Origin: Rhynchonema sp. JSB1_4
Taxonomy: Eukaryota > Nematoda > Chromadorea > Monhysterida > Xyalidae
Assembly: GCA_030248065.1 (NCBI GenBank)
Contig: JASAMV010009053.1
Coordinates: forward strand, 25,605 to 89,604
Reading direction: 5' to 3'
Length of the DNA: 64,000 nt
Translations under genes and position numbers: made by a program
In this document: positions 1 through 11,664 of the stretch, one piece after another
How positions within the stretch are numbered: position 1 is the first letter of the stretch
How the letters are laid out: every line of letters starts with the position of its first letter
Notes under the pieces: model-generated
The model's database searches: none
What the model was told of the DNA's origin: nothing
Seen by the model: only the letters and a program-made list of their open reading frames with translations

Positions 1-330
1 GCGCCTGAGAATTGGGTTAGGCTTGAACTCGTTAAGACCTTGAGTTCAGGATCAAAATTACGCTTAGGCCTGCGGGCTGGCTTGAATACAGGCTTGTGCC
101 TTGAGTTACATAGGATTAAATTTACAGTAGGCTCGGAGCTCCAGTTAGTCCAAGATTAGACCCAAGCTCAAGGGTAGGGATGAATTTAGGCTAGTGCGTC
201 GCGTGAGGCTTAAACTAAGGCTGGGTGTTTGAGTTAACATTAAACTTACTGGTCTACCGGCAGAAAAATGGAGTTATATTTCGATCCACGCTCCAGTGTT
301 ATCTTTGGGCCCAAACCTAGGGTTGCTCAC
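1..330. other. Intronic or 3' flank of the ADAMTS-like gene
   Basis: I see no coding signal. Degenerate TTAGGCTTGA-like words recur at about 1-250, but too irregularly to call a repeat array. The last visible ADAMTS exon ends at 331 with a donor, so this is probably intron. Confidence 0.4.
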
Positions 331-3300
331 CCACCCTAATGCCAGTGCCACAAGTGACCGAGCATGTAGTCCAATCACCCCATTCCTTCCATCTCGATCG
401 ATGACATTGTCCTTCGTAGCATGATTCCACTTTGGCGTAACCCTCTTTGTCCTCGGCTGTGCACCCGCCAAACGGACAGGTACGGGTACGGGTACGGGTG
501 CCCGAATAGCCGCACGTCACTGAACACTGGGACCAATCCGACCATTCGCAGTAACTGAAATGCGTGCCACACAGTCTACCCTACCCTCCTTATGTTGACA
601 TGATCGGTATCTGACATTTTCGGTCGAGAATATTCGTTTTGTTGTGTGGTAGTTTTGAAAGTCAACGGCAGGTGGGGAACCCGGACATTGATTGTGAACA
701 TTCTGGATGCACAACATCTCTCACACGGAACCCCTGAATGTTAAACGTTAGTCGCCACAGAGAGCGATCTCAAACGTGGTGATCGGATCGGATCGGATTA
801 AGTAATTTAGCGATGCCACTAATTTGGACCATAACGTAAAAGATATTCCGTGACCTAAAATGAATACACACGTATGTAATAAACTGGACGAAATTTATGG
901 CTCCAGCTCCAATAAATTTCTTAATATCCATAATGAAAGAGTCGCGCGCCACCAAAGGCAAGTCACATCTCGATTACGAAGTTTGATACCGACCAAGGTT
1001 TTTTAATGGTGTTTTTTAATAATAAATCAGCCAAGGTGACCCGCTTACGTTGTGCCACACGTGTCGTGTTCTGTCTCCTCTTTTAGCGGACAATCGCGTC
1101 CGTTGCAGCTTCGACTGCGATATCGACTGCCCTTACCGCCACAGGACACCTGAAATGGGCAGGAAAAACAATGTGCAATAAGTCAGCATCAAACTTGGAG
1201 GTCGGTTCGGTCTGTGGCATTGTTCAATTTCCTTTTCGCAATTAGGACGGAAAAAATGTTACCGACAAGCCACTATTTTTTGATCAGCATAAATGTTGTT
1301 TATTACCTACATATAACTTGAGAATAACTTTTACGCCGATTTAAATTATTGTCATCAGTAATGTTTGTCCTCAAAAAAAGTCACATGACCAAGGCAGATG
1401 CGATCTGACTACCAAGTTTGGAACCTGCCATTATGTTGCAGGAGCAGAGGTCGCAATCGGGCCGGGTTTGGCCGGCCCGGCCCGGCCCGAGCCCCCAAAT
1501 CTCCGGCCCGGCCCGGCCCGAATTTTTGGCTCAGATTTTAACCCAATTGTTGTCATAACTTTTGCGATTTTTTGAATCTATGTTTGTGGTTGAAAATTCA
1601 TTGTTTTCCATGAAAAAGACGTCAGATAGACAATACTGATCACTTACTTGCCGAATTCGTCAGAAATTTTAGTATTTTTGACAAAAAAATCTCTACTTTT
1701 TCAGTAAAATAAGTCACTTCAGGAGTTTCGGGCCGGGGTGCCCGGCCCCGGCCCGGCCCGGCCCGAGCCAAAAGCCCAAAATCGCGGCCCGATTGCGACC
1801 TCTGTGCAGGAGTACACGTACATAAATGAAATGAAAAGAAAAAACGAATGCACTTACAGAGCAATGTGACCACGAGTTCCATGTGCTCCACGCCAGATCG
1901 GCGCCTCTGTTGAACGGATATCGTGGACTGCTGCAGTCCTGTTCGTTACAAGTTTGATCATCGTAGTACGAACCGACACATTGGTTGCCCGGACATGTGC
2001 GACTGCGGCGTTGTGTGCCTGAATTATGGATTGGAATCATTGGCCAGGGTTACTTGTGGTTGTGCTGCATTTGCGCAAAGTGTGTTGTCATCAAAGGTCG
2101 TGGTGCACGTATATCGTGTAGATCATTGGTTGGTTTCGACTCTGGCCGTCTAAGCCTTTGGTTTGCATCCGGGGCCGTGTGACGACACGCTGAGGGTTAG
2201 ATGACAGGAGCCGAAACCGGCCAGTGATCAACGCGATGTGCGTGCCACCAGCATGGACGAACCTAAAAAAACTTCAAATTCAAGATGCCATTCCTATTTC
2301 AATGCCATTTACCCACCTGAGTCACAACTTCTCGAACAGGCACTCCATTCCGACCACGCACACCATCCCAAGTCGCAGTTTCGTCGTTCGTGTTTCGAGC
2401 CCCAACAATAGGATCGGTCACATTTTCGGTCCCGCTCCTGGCGACCCGATCCGCAAGTGACAGAACCTGGAAGATGAAGCAGGGTTATGTTCTTGGCATA
2501 CTTGAGCCAAATATGAAAACCAGGTCATGTGTGTTTTGATGAGGTCATCCTGTGGCTATCTGGCGCATTCACAACCCGACAGTGACTTGGTGACCGGCCC
2601 CTTATGTGCAAACAGGTCGAAACATGCACTGAACACACGCTGCCCAACACGGCAGCATGACAGAACTCGACTTACATGCCGACCAGCTGGACCAAGCGCT
2701 CCATTCCGATGATTTTGAATTGTCGCCACTCCCACTCCGGCTAGAGGGACACTCTCGCTCGTTGCAATCCGTTGATTCTTCAGTGTCACCCGAACATTTG
2801 CCTGCGATAATGCATGTTGTTTTAGGTTTGTTCGGACAAGTGAGGGTACCAAGCTGGTGCATCGGTCCCTGGTCCAGTCTTGCGTTGGTAACGTGACCTT
2901 TTGTGCTGAAGACCAGCCAACAATTACTGTTGTCACGTAAACCTTGCGTTTTCTCAGACAAATATTTCGAGCAGTTTTACGCTGGCCCAGTGGTATCAGC
3001 GATTCTCGAAATACTGTATATAAGGATACAAAAGTCATGACAAAGACAACACCCGGGCCTGGTCGAATCAGTCGTCAGGGTCCGGTCCACAGATACCGAT
3101 TTACCTTAACCTTAACCTAACCCTTGACCTAAACCTTAACCGGAACCTTAGCCTAAACCTACGATAGCTCTTAAAATTTTGCTTGTGTTTTTTAGATTTA
3201 AAGGCAAATCAAACCCTGGTTTTAGCATTTTGGCAAGTTAATGTTGAAAACTGCGTATATCAGCCTCCACGGAACAATCAAGTGGACAAATTGGTTTTAT

Positions 3301-6300
3301 GTTTCGATTAAGGTTTAGGGTAATGTTAACGGTTTGGGTTCAGTTAATCCGCTTCTGTGGACCGGGCCCGTGTGCCGATACATGCCCGTCAACACTGATG
3401 TTTCATCATCACCCACCATTGACACTGCATGTGCGTGCCCGTCTCTTCCTGCCGTTGCCACACGTGACACTACAGTACGACCAGGCCGACCACGATGACC
3501 ATTGAGCATCCACACTAATCGTCACCGGATTGTCAAAATCGCATGTCCGATTCGGACAACCACGTTTGCGTGTGGACAGGGCTTTGTTGTTGCACGACAG
3601 TTCCTGTTGTTGGATGAGGTTTCATTGGATGTGTGAATTTGGATGAAAGCTGAGATATAGGATGGCATTCCACGCACTTACCAAACATTCGCCGTCAATG
3701 CAGTATTTGGGTTCACTGTTGCGATAATGACAAGGTGTACCGTCAGGCAGCAAATCGCCATAGTATCGATAACTGACACTGGTGGCCGAGCTGACCACTT
3801 GTTTGCAGAAAATCTAGAATAAGGTCGGTTTTATAACATAGACTTCTGGACCAAACCTCCATCTGACCAGGTTACGATACCTTGCAAGCGCGATTGGAAT
3901 GCTTCAGGAATCTTGTGGCCTTGCCGGTGATTTCGAAATCGCGTTTTGTGGCGCGATGGTCCATGCAAATATCGTCCATGTATTGGGTGATATCCTTGGT
4001 AGCCACGCTCGTGCAGTCTCGGGAACACACAACGCCCATTGTCTACAAGTTGGGGGGACCAGATCAACCAAAATGCTTTGCCTTCCAACCCAAAGCCGCC
4101 TGATGATATAATCCAAACCTTTGCCCCATCGCAGTTGTCGCCACCGTTTTGTGGCGCAGGATGATTGCACGATCTAGTCGATCTGAGTACACCTATGCTG
4201 CCTTCGAGACTGCCGCATTGACAACTGCTGCACGATACACTCGACCAGGGTGACCACGCGCCATCGACTCTCTGGAAAATAAAAGGTAACCTTGAGTGCA
4301 CTGTGTGTACAATTTCAATTTAAAATAGCAAATTTTGTGTAATTTTGGTACGCCTCACCGTGTACTGAGGACTGGGCCCTGGTGCTGGATTGCCCGGATT
4401 GACATTGTCAGTTGCTGAGTAGGGTACACATCTGCCTTGTCTACACCATTTGCCATCTTGACACGGTGTGCCCTCGAGGGCAGGATGCGACGTGATGATA
4501 CGACCCCAGGCACTCAGACCGCACCACATCATGTAGCACAACGTGTCGTAATTGTCGTTGCGCGGCCGCACCTTCAAATGAAGCTCTGATTACTGTGAAA
4601 TTGAAGTTTGAATCGAATAATCGAGTTTGAGTACCATTTTGTATCCACTTCCGTGCATCATCGAACATTGTTGATCGGCGGTAAAGTGCTGACCGGGCAG
4701 CGATGAGAGACTGGAGCTGACCACTGCCGGATGCTGCGTGTCACGAAGGCAATTTCGGCCACGTCGACTGAATAGATCATTGAATTTACACCGAATCACA
4801 CAAAAATATGGTCATAACGTGCTGCCACTCACTCTTTGTTCTGAATGAACTTGTGATAGTCCCTCATACTGCAAGATGACCACGTTGTTTTCCCTGGCCC
4901 CAACGATGCAGACATGATGTACTTGCTCGGACAGTACGGTTCATCGTGCTGCATGCCGATGCTGAAATGAAAGCGCTGTACAAGTGTACGTTTCTGCACT
5001 TAAATTGAAAAAGTCTCACATGCATACCTGTGTCCTAGTTCATGGGCACCAATGAACACCGAAGTAAAGTCTTTTCCTTCAGTGACTGTGCAAGTATTCC
5101 ATGAATCACACATGCCATTAAGTCGAGCTATGCCACTGATAGATTTCGAGTGATATCCGCGATGCAAGTCATAGCTGTGAAGAAAACACCATCGTAAATT
5201 GAGCTGAAAATGATTCTACATACAAGAACAAATTGAAGTCATACCCTGATAGCAGGAACGCATGGTCCCAGTTCTTCGGCGACATCTGGTTCTGATAACG
5301 ACAGAAATTGTTGAGGTACATTTGCGCATGGCCGTTGGAATGACTTGAATCACGTATGGCCCTCTGGAAACAATGATTCATGAAAAATTAACGATGCTGA
5401 ATGCTGCTGAAAGTTCATTGAACAAGCAATGTTGTCTAACCGGTTGACTTTTCATGATCTCCAGTCTCGTCACTTTAAAGGTCAATGGAGGCATCATAGT
5501 AGGTTGACGATAGATGATTTGAATCTAAAATTTTAGTGCGGTCACCAGATCTGCCAGATTTTATGCACTATAAAATGCACAACAATTTCAAAAAATTTGT
5601 GTAAGACTCACGCTGTTGACCACTGTCGCCACATAGTTCTGCAGCTCGCGTTCAGCTCCAGCTCCATGCCTCGTTCTGAACTCGTTCCACAGTCTTTGAT
5701 CAGCGAAGACTCCTGATGAACAATTTACATGTCGATAATAATAAAAAACTGAAATCAATTCAAATCAATTTTGATCATAGTCATTGCACACCCAGCTCTA
5801 CGACGAGATCCGAGCTAGCTGTTAATCGGTTAGCGATCACAGCAAGATCCTCAAATATCTGTTCTTGGTCGTCGTGGCTGTCAACACCAGCATCCTTGAA
5901 CAGCAGATCTTCTTCCGTAATATTCATCGCGTCTAAAAATGCACAATTGCGGTGTTTTAATTTCGACACTCTTGTGTAATTCCAAATCAGACAATTTTCT
6001 CACAGACTCACCACTTCCACAGAACTCCTTCAGTTCGCCGTTTTCATTCTCATAATGACTAGTTGTGTTGTCTAGTGATCGTTTGTAGATCACGTGTAGT
6101 CCAAATGAAACATCACCAATGGTGTCCCTCTTCCGCCTAATTTGATCGTGTCGTTCTGGAACCGGGTGTAGAGCGTAGACGATGCCATCGTGGATGATTA
6201 CGCCTTTCTGAAACACAATATGAACTTAATAGTTGTCGGACATGACATTGGTCAAACACGCCCTCTCACCAGCACGCCACCGCAGTCTGACACGGACGCA

Positions 6301-6648
6301 ACCGTCCGCTCGCCAATCGATTGATAGTGGCACGCGTCGGGCGTCTGTCCAATCGTGAATGAATGAGTGTCGTTCTCCAGTCTTTGAATTGTGTGAAGAT
6401 CTGGTGCGAATAGTTCATGATCGACTACTTTGAGTGGCAGTGTGAGATGGAATGTTTCATTGTCTGCTGCTGTCAATGGTCTGAGAGTTTGATCATCAGC
6501 ATCTGACTGGGCCACGAGATCGTGTAGTGCCACGTCGAGTGATCGCAGTCGACCGGCATGGGTGTGGAGCTCGGGATGACGAGTGTGAGATGGGTGGATG
6601 GACCGATAGGAGGGCACTGAAGATGGAGAAAACGCTGGCCCGTGCATG
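331..6648 (-). CDS. ADAMTS-like secreted zinc metalloprotease with thrombospondin type 1 repeats (19 exons, both ends missing)
   Basis: Minus-strand exons 6648-6270, 6207-6012, 5932-5792, 5712-5612, 5524-5441, 5363-5245, 5174-5028, 4961-4833, 4767-4635, 4583-4359, 4271-4119, 4042-3881, 3813-3682, 3603-3417, 2801-2676, 2466-2317, 2018-1858, 1149-1049 and 554-331 join with GT-AG borders and matching phases, about 1016 residues. In order: propeptide ending in the furin-type site RRKR (second exon); reprolysin-type catalytic domain with HELGHSIGMQHD, split by the 5028/4961 junction, and Met-turn IMSA; disintegrin-like part with MWCGLSAWG and [15 protein letters not shown]; central TSP1 beginning DGAWSPWSS; cysteine-rich region with [11 protein letters not shown]; spacer; then at least six more TSP1 repeats ([76 protein letters not shown]). 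Family knowledge: ADAMTS enzymes cleave extracellular matrix. The zinc ligands are intact, so an active enzyme is inferred. Signal peptide exon not found; the 3' end runs off the window. Two hAT-like elements lie in or next to its introns. Confidence 0.93.
1445..1804. mobile_element. Non-autonomous hAT-like element (360 bp) in an ADAMTS intron
   Basis: Terminal inverted repeats CAGAGGTCGCAATCGGGCC on the left and its near-perfect complement on the right. The 8-bp duplication TGCAGGAG flanks both sides (1437-1444 and 1805-1812). Arrays of GGCCCGGCCC lie just inside both ends around an A/T-rich centre. There is no transposase ORF. It lies between the exons ending at 1858 and starting at 1149. 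The 8-bp duplication and CAGNG end are established hAT features. Confidence 0.92.
3100..3170. repeat. Degenerate CCTTAACCTAAACC simple repeat in intron
   Basis: About ten imperfect copies of CCTTAACC/CCTAAACC sit in the intron between ADAMTS exons 3417-3603 and 2676-2801. It resembles a degenerate interstitial telomere-like tract, but no exact unit repeats more than two or three times. Confidence 0.45.
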
Positions 6649-6759
6649 CTGGTAAAACGTGAGTAAGACACGAAGGATCATCCTATTTGACCCCCGCATG
6701 ATTTGGGATTTTAAGATTAGGCACGCTTAGGGTTGCTATTAAGTTTGTAGACCAAAGCC

Positions 6760-7451
6760 CAGTGGTTTTTTAAAAAAAATTTTTTTATTAAATTTTTTTT
6801 TAAAATTCGTTCCAAAAGTTAAAAAACATTTTTTGTTATTTCAAAATTTCTCTATTTTTTTCCTCTAAAAGTGCTCTTTTTTGCATAAAAATTGCTACTG
6901 TTGACATCACCTGACCCTACCATGGGTGTATTGGGTGCCATAATCGTTGTTTTGTGGCATCTAGACATAGTGCACACACTCACAGGGCCTCTCATATGAC
7001 AACACATGAACATGTGATTTGGTGGGCATTTATTTGTCCATATGCTCCAGACCCGAAAGGAGTGATTCGATGTAATATTCACTCTAATTTCACACTATGT
7101 GCAGCTTATTTGCATTGGTCGTGTACATAGACGCAATAATTTCACGCAAAATTCCTATCCCGAATATCAGAAAGCCATACCATCACACCCGCACCACCTG
7201 GGGAAGGGTACGGGGGTGTACCTGACTATAGTTGGTACTTATCGACCATTGGATAGCATGGTTTTCGTATCACCTGTGCTTTATATGCACTTAGAACTCA
7301 TTATGTAACAAAAATACCCCTATTTTGTACTTGAGCGCTCATTTTTTATCGTGTTGGGCAGATTTTGGCTGCAATAAAAAAATTTTTTAATTAAAAAAAT
7401 TTTGTTTTTTAAAAATGGGGTTCGAATAAAAATTTTTTTTATTAACCACTG
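6760..7451. mobile_element. Non-autonomous hAT-like element (692 bp) upstream of the first identified ADAMTS exon
   Basis: Ends CAGTGGTT...AACCACTG, followed on both sides by long A/T homopolymer stretches. Perfect 8-bp duplication CCAAAGCC at 6752-6759 and 7452-7459. I see no long ORF inside. On the minus strand the right terminus contains AATAAA (about 7440), which could act as a polyadenylation signal for the exon-like ORF at 7496-7690; that use is inference. Confidence 0.92.
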
Positions 7452-7495
7452 CCAAAGCCTGTGAGACAAAACCTAATGTATGCTGAAGCCTTAGT

Positions 7496-7690
7496 CTAGG
7501 GTACGAGCTCGACAGGAGGGTACCGTTTCTGTCTTGCAACAGGTTCAATTATCGCACATCTGTGAAGTTCAGACAACCAACCTCGCAGAAGGTCCGACAC
7601 TCCAAAAGTGTCCCTCAGTTCCTCTGACGTAAATTGTGCGAGATCAAGTAGTCGTCTGTCATCATCTTGGATGTCGTTGACAAGGGTACC
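7496..7690 (-). CDS. Possible coding exon upstream of the ADAMTS-like gene, unrecognised
   Basis: An open frame follows a good acceptor (ATTTCAG before 7690) and runs 65 codons to a TAG at 7496, with mixed charged and hydrophobic sequence (FTSEELRDTFGVSDLLRGWL). It could be the last exon of a separate minus-strand gene further right, or an upstream ADAMTS exon using an internal donor. I could not find a donor whose phase matches the exon at 6648. No domain recognised. Confidence 0.35.
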   Translation of the reverse strand, partial: GTLVNDIQDDDRRLLDLAQFTSEELRDTFGVSDLLRGWLSELHRCAIIEPVARQKRYPPVELVP

Positions 7691-7759
7691 CTGAAATGGC
7701 AACGCTACGCTTGAATTGTTTAGATTCTTGACATATCACATGATCTTTGTTGGACTGTA

Positions 7760-10700
7760 AAATTGCATTTCATAGATCTGTCCACGATTATAAACATATA
7801 CCACATCATACGTAATGTTTCATTTTATACTTTCTCTCCCTGGTTGCACAGTTATTCCAGTCAGTCAAGAGATTGGTTTCCATTCATAACGTTTGCTACG
7901 TATTCTCTCGTGTCGCGTTGTACTACTCTCAGTCAGCGAGACGTGACACTGCGACTGTAACAGATTTAAAGTGCGCACGCGAGCGATTTTAAAACCACCA
8001 CCGGCAGGGCGGAAACACTAAAATTAAGTTTAATGAATGAAAAGTTCTCGCTCGTTATTCCCGTATTGCCGCGCGGCCCCCTAATCCTGTCACCGAGCAA
8101 AGCCCGGACCGCTCAACCCACTAATTTTTTAACTGTTGTTTATAGTCCATTAAATCGTTTTGGATACGCGTTGAGCGACATACTACACAAAGTTTCGTCG
8201 ATGATTTTCCATATAAAAACATGAGTATGATGGCCGTTTCCGTTAGGGTGCTTCGAGTGCTCCCCCTCCTTTGACTCCCACACGAATAGTGCAGAATTAC
8301 AGAACCCCTCTGAAAGCTTGAAAATTACAGGGTTGCTGTTATAATGTATGTATGTGTGTATTACTTTGCGGAAAACGGTTTTTGTGCACGAAAAACGTGC
8401 GTTCTACAGTAACCTGAGGCACCATCCCGTTCAGCGACCCAGTCGCTAAGGCTCAAGGCAGTCAAGCACTCAACATCAACACCCCTATCACACAACAAAA
8501 AAATCTAACCACCCCCCCTAACGTTGTGGAAAATACGAAACGCATGAAATAATGTGTGTTTAACAATCCTTAAAACGCACTGAATGAAAGCGAACAAATT
8601 TCACACAGACAATACGACCTTGAAACAGTTCAATTTGAGAAAACTCAGAGAGACAATGCCAACAAACTTAACAGAAGTTGTGCCATGAAAACAATGCCAA
8701 AAGCGCAGTATTGTTGAACGCATCAAGCGTTGTTTTTATTCGGACTCGTGTGTGATGAGCTGCCCTTTTTCACAAGTTTTATCATCCATTCCCCTCGCCC
8801 GACCCGTGACTCATGGATAGGGAATCATACTCATTCATCTCATATCTTCCACTTCAATAAAAGCAACATGATGTCAAATTTTGACCTGCCAAGGTTACGG
8901 AGTATATGCTTGCGGCACGATTTGGTATAGTAATCTTGTCAAGATATGTATGTGCTGCAATGCTGGTTGTTAACACATGACGATGACATCAATGGGTGGC
9001 TAAAAACTACTTTTTTATCATCAGCACCTTTCGATTGCGTTGCAACATTCGAACAATCTGTGCAAAGTGTTATTTTTGTGTGCAACGCTGGGATTGGCAA
9101 CCATAACATGGCCTGTGCTTAGGTATTTGCGGGAAACCTTTTTACTTGGTTAAAACAAATGTGAATCGTCATAACGTTTTGAGCAGAAAATGTGTGACAT
9201 GTGTGAAATTCGATTATTTTATATGATTGCATTTAACTGAAATTGAAATTTTGACGCTTTGACTTAAAGTTGGGTGGTTAAAATGCTACTAAAAAATACG
9301 TGCCCACACGAGTGACACTTAAAAATAACTTTAATGAACAATTTCTTGACAGTACCGCTTTTAACAGTATAAATGCAAGTTCTGAGTCTGGAAACCGGTT
9401 GCAGAATGAAACCTGAACCGCACCAGGTGTAGCACTTTATGATATTTTCACGGTTACTCATTTTCAAGTTTGGCGCCAGGTTGACGAAAGTGTGCGTTTG
9501 AGAATGTTTATGTTTAGTAATAAGTATCCTTTTTTGCTGCCGGTCAGGTCTGAAATCGTAAACAACAACAGGTTCAAAAAACTTTATTATTATTTCTCCA
9601 ATTGATTAACTAGCCAAACTGCACCACTGCCAAATTAGGTGCATATATCATTTTCTCCATAAAGTTTTAATTTTCAAACATTGTTCCCGTTCCGCGACTA
9701 CATATGTATTTGTTTGAATAAAATGGGCAATATAAAGTATATTTGTATGTGAAACTTGTTTGGCGGAAACTTCAAAATAACCCGTCTATTGTGGGCAACA
9801 AGCAAAAATAGAGCAATCGCGTTGTTCGTTCTTCTGTCAAACTGGAATAATTTGTCTGAATTGCGGACCTCATAGAGCAAACATAGGGCGACGATAATGG
9901 ACTGTTTTTCAAAGACCGTTATTATGCGAAACCATCTGGCAGAAACCGACAAAATTATTTCGGAACTTTACAGCAAGTCCATTGGGGTAAGGTCAAGCAT
10001 AAATCAAATTCAAAGGTCGATTATTCTTAAATCGAATCTGCATTGCTGCTCGTGAAAACCAGTTGGGTTTCTGAAAAGCTCTGTGAGTGACAGGGGTTCG
10101 AACCGAGACCAAACTGCTTGGTCCTTTTGGTCAGAACAGCGGCGTCAGTGTGTATGTACGTGCGTGCGTTGTCAGTGAATTTGAGATGGCACGTGCTGAG
10201 AAATTGTGAAACTGCGCTTCTGACAGTGATTAATTAATTAATTAATGTCTGGAAAGAGCTCATACATGCCAGTGAATTGCTGCCAATATGAAAGCACACG
10301 CTACAAAGCAGCACGAAAACAGTTTGAAGAAACCAAAACGTTACATACCTGAATAAATGTAGCAAGCTCGACCAATGATAAGCCCAGTATTACTGTGCAG
10401 AAGTATTGCATTGTGGCGAATAAATCCATTTAAGAAAAGACCGTTCGTGTACGGGTCTTCTTTAATGTCAACAACAGATCTGGCGTTGTGAAGTTTTCGT
10501 CGAAATCTCAGTTCATTTCGAGTCGTTAACAACGGGCGGAAGTAAAACTTTTTAAAATATCTGAATTAGTTATCGTTAATGCGTTCGTCGTTTGGCAGGC
10601 GTGTGTTGGTTGTTGGTCGTGTTAAATCGACGATAATTTATTTGTTTCAATTGAGTCTTTAAAAAAATCGTTCCGGATGCGGATATATTTGGTTGTTTAA

Positions 10701-11560
10701 TGGTTGGATGGTATAATTATCATATTGACTGGTGGCGAAAATCACCGTCGGCGCGCTCGCTGCAAAATCAGTGTCGTGCGTTCAAATGATTAGTTGGAGA
10801 CAATGGCAGTGTTCTGAGAAAGAGTGAGCCAAATCAGTGAATTTCGCGCTCTTTTTATTGTTTTGAATTGGATTACGTAGGCGATCAGATAATTTCGTTG
10901 TTTACTCGAACGTGGGCAGGTCTGAATGGCAGTAAACAAGATGCTAAAAGACACATGTTAGCACCACTTCGAGTCCAGACCTTTACTCACAAACATCTTA
11001 ACGACACAAATCGGTGAAGCTGTCCACCCTCAGAGAAATACATGAGTCAAACAAATGGAATCAAAAGGAGAATCAATAACAAGGTGATAACGTGACAACA
11101 ACGGCCCACACGCCGCGGTTCAAAGCAAACCTGCCGACAATTCCTTGAGATCAAAGCGCACGTGAGAGGGCACAGGCCAATGCATAGGTTGTTGCGTATC
11201 GGACAAGAATTGCGTCGAAACAGCTACTGCTATTGTAAAATGAAAAGGTATGACAAAAGAAGAGAAAGTGATTTGCGCCTCTACACCACACTGTAGGCCC
11301 CTGTGCCAACCCCCACACAAGGACACGCATACTTTTGTGGTTGATGGTTAACGTTACGATTATTGGTTTTACGAAATAACGACACGCACAATTGGGTGCT
11401 TGTTTCAAATTTGTCATTCAATATATGATTCGCGGAACATACACCCACACACACGCACACATGCAAGCAGCAACGTGTGATAATACCTGTTTTGCTAAAA
11501 GCATTATCTTGACCAAAAGTGGGCAAACATATGAACAACAGAGCTCAAACGAGCATGTGA
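7760..11560. other. Noncoding stretch, no gene recognised
   Basis: Only short unconvincing ORFs. One minus-strand ORF (10341-10532) ends at a good donor (TATTCAG/GTATGT on the minus strand) and might be an exon, but I cannot assign it. It contains the imperfect palindrome AAGACCGT...ACGGGTCTT near 10440. A short ATTA microsatellite lies at about 10228-10245. Confidence 0.5.
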
Positions 11561-11567
11561 TGCTATA

Positions 11568-11659
11568 CAGGGTGATCCAAATGTCCCGTGCCCTGTGTCG
11601 AAAGCTTTTTCATTCGCCATGTTGTGCAATGGTGCATGGTGATTCTGGATTGCCCTGTG
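11568..11659. mobile_element. Short Tc1/mariner-like inverted-repeat element (92 bp)
   Basis: Left end CAGGGTGATCCAAATGTC and right end GATTCTGGATTGCCCTGTG are imperfect complements, and the element is bounded by TA on both sides (11566-11567 and 11660-11661). It is too small to code. TA target duplications are typical of Tc1/mariner. The imperfect arms keep confidence moderate. Confidence 0.45.
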
Positions 11660-11664
11660 TAACT

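Noticed and set aside
1..250. Telomere-like TTAGGC repeats
   Set aside because: Words such as TTAGGCTTG recur but without a constant unit or spacing, and the DNA lies beside an ADAMTS exon.
10060..10120. Possible tRNA from GGGGTTCGAACCGAGA
   Set aside because: Only a T-arm-like word; no D arm, anticodon stem or acceptor stem could be placed upstream.
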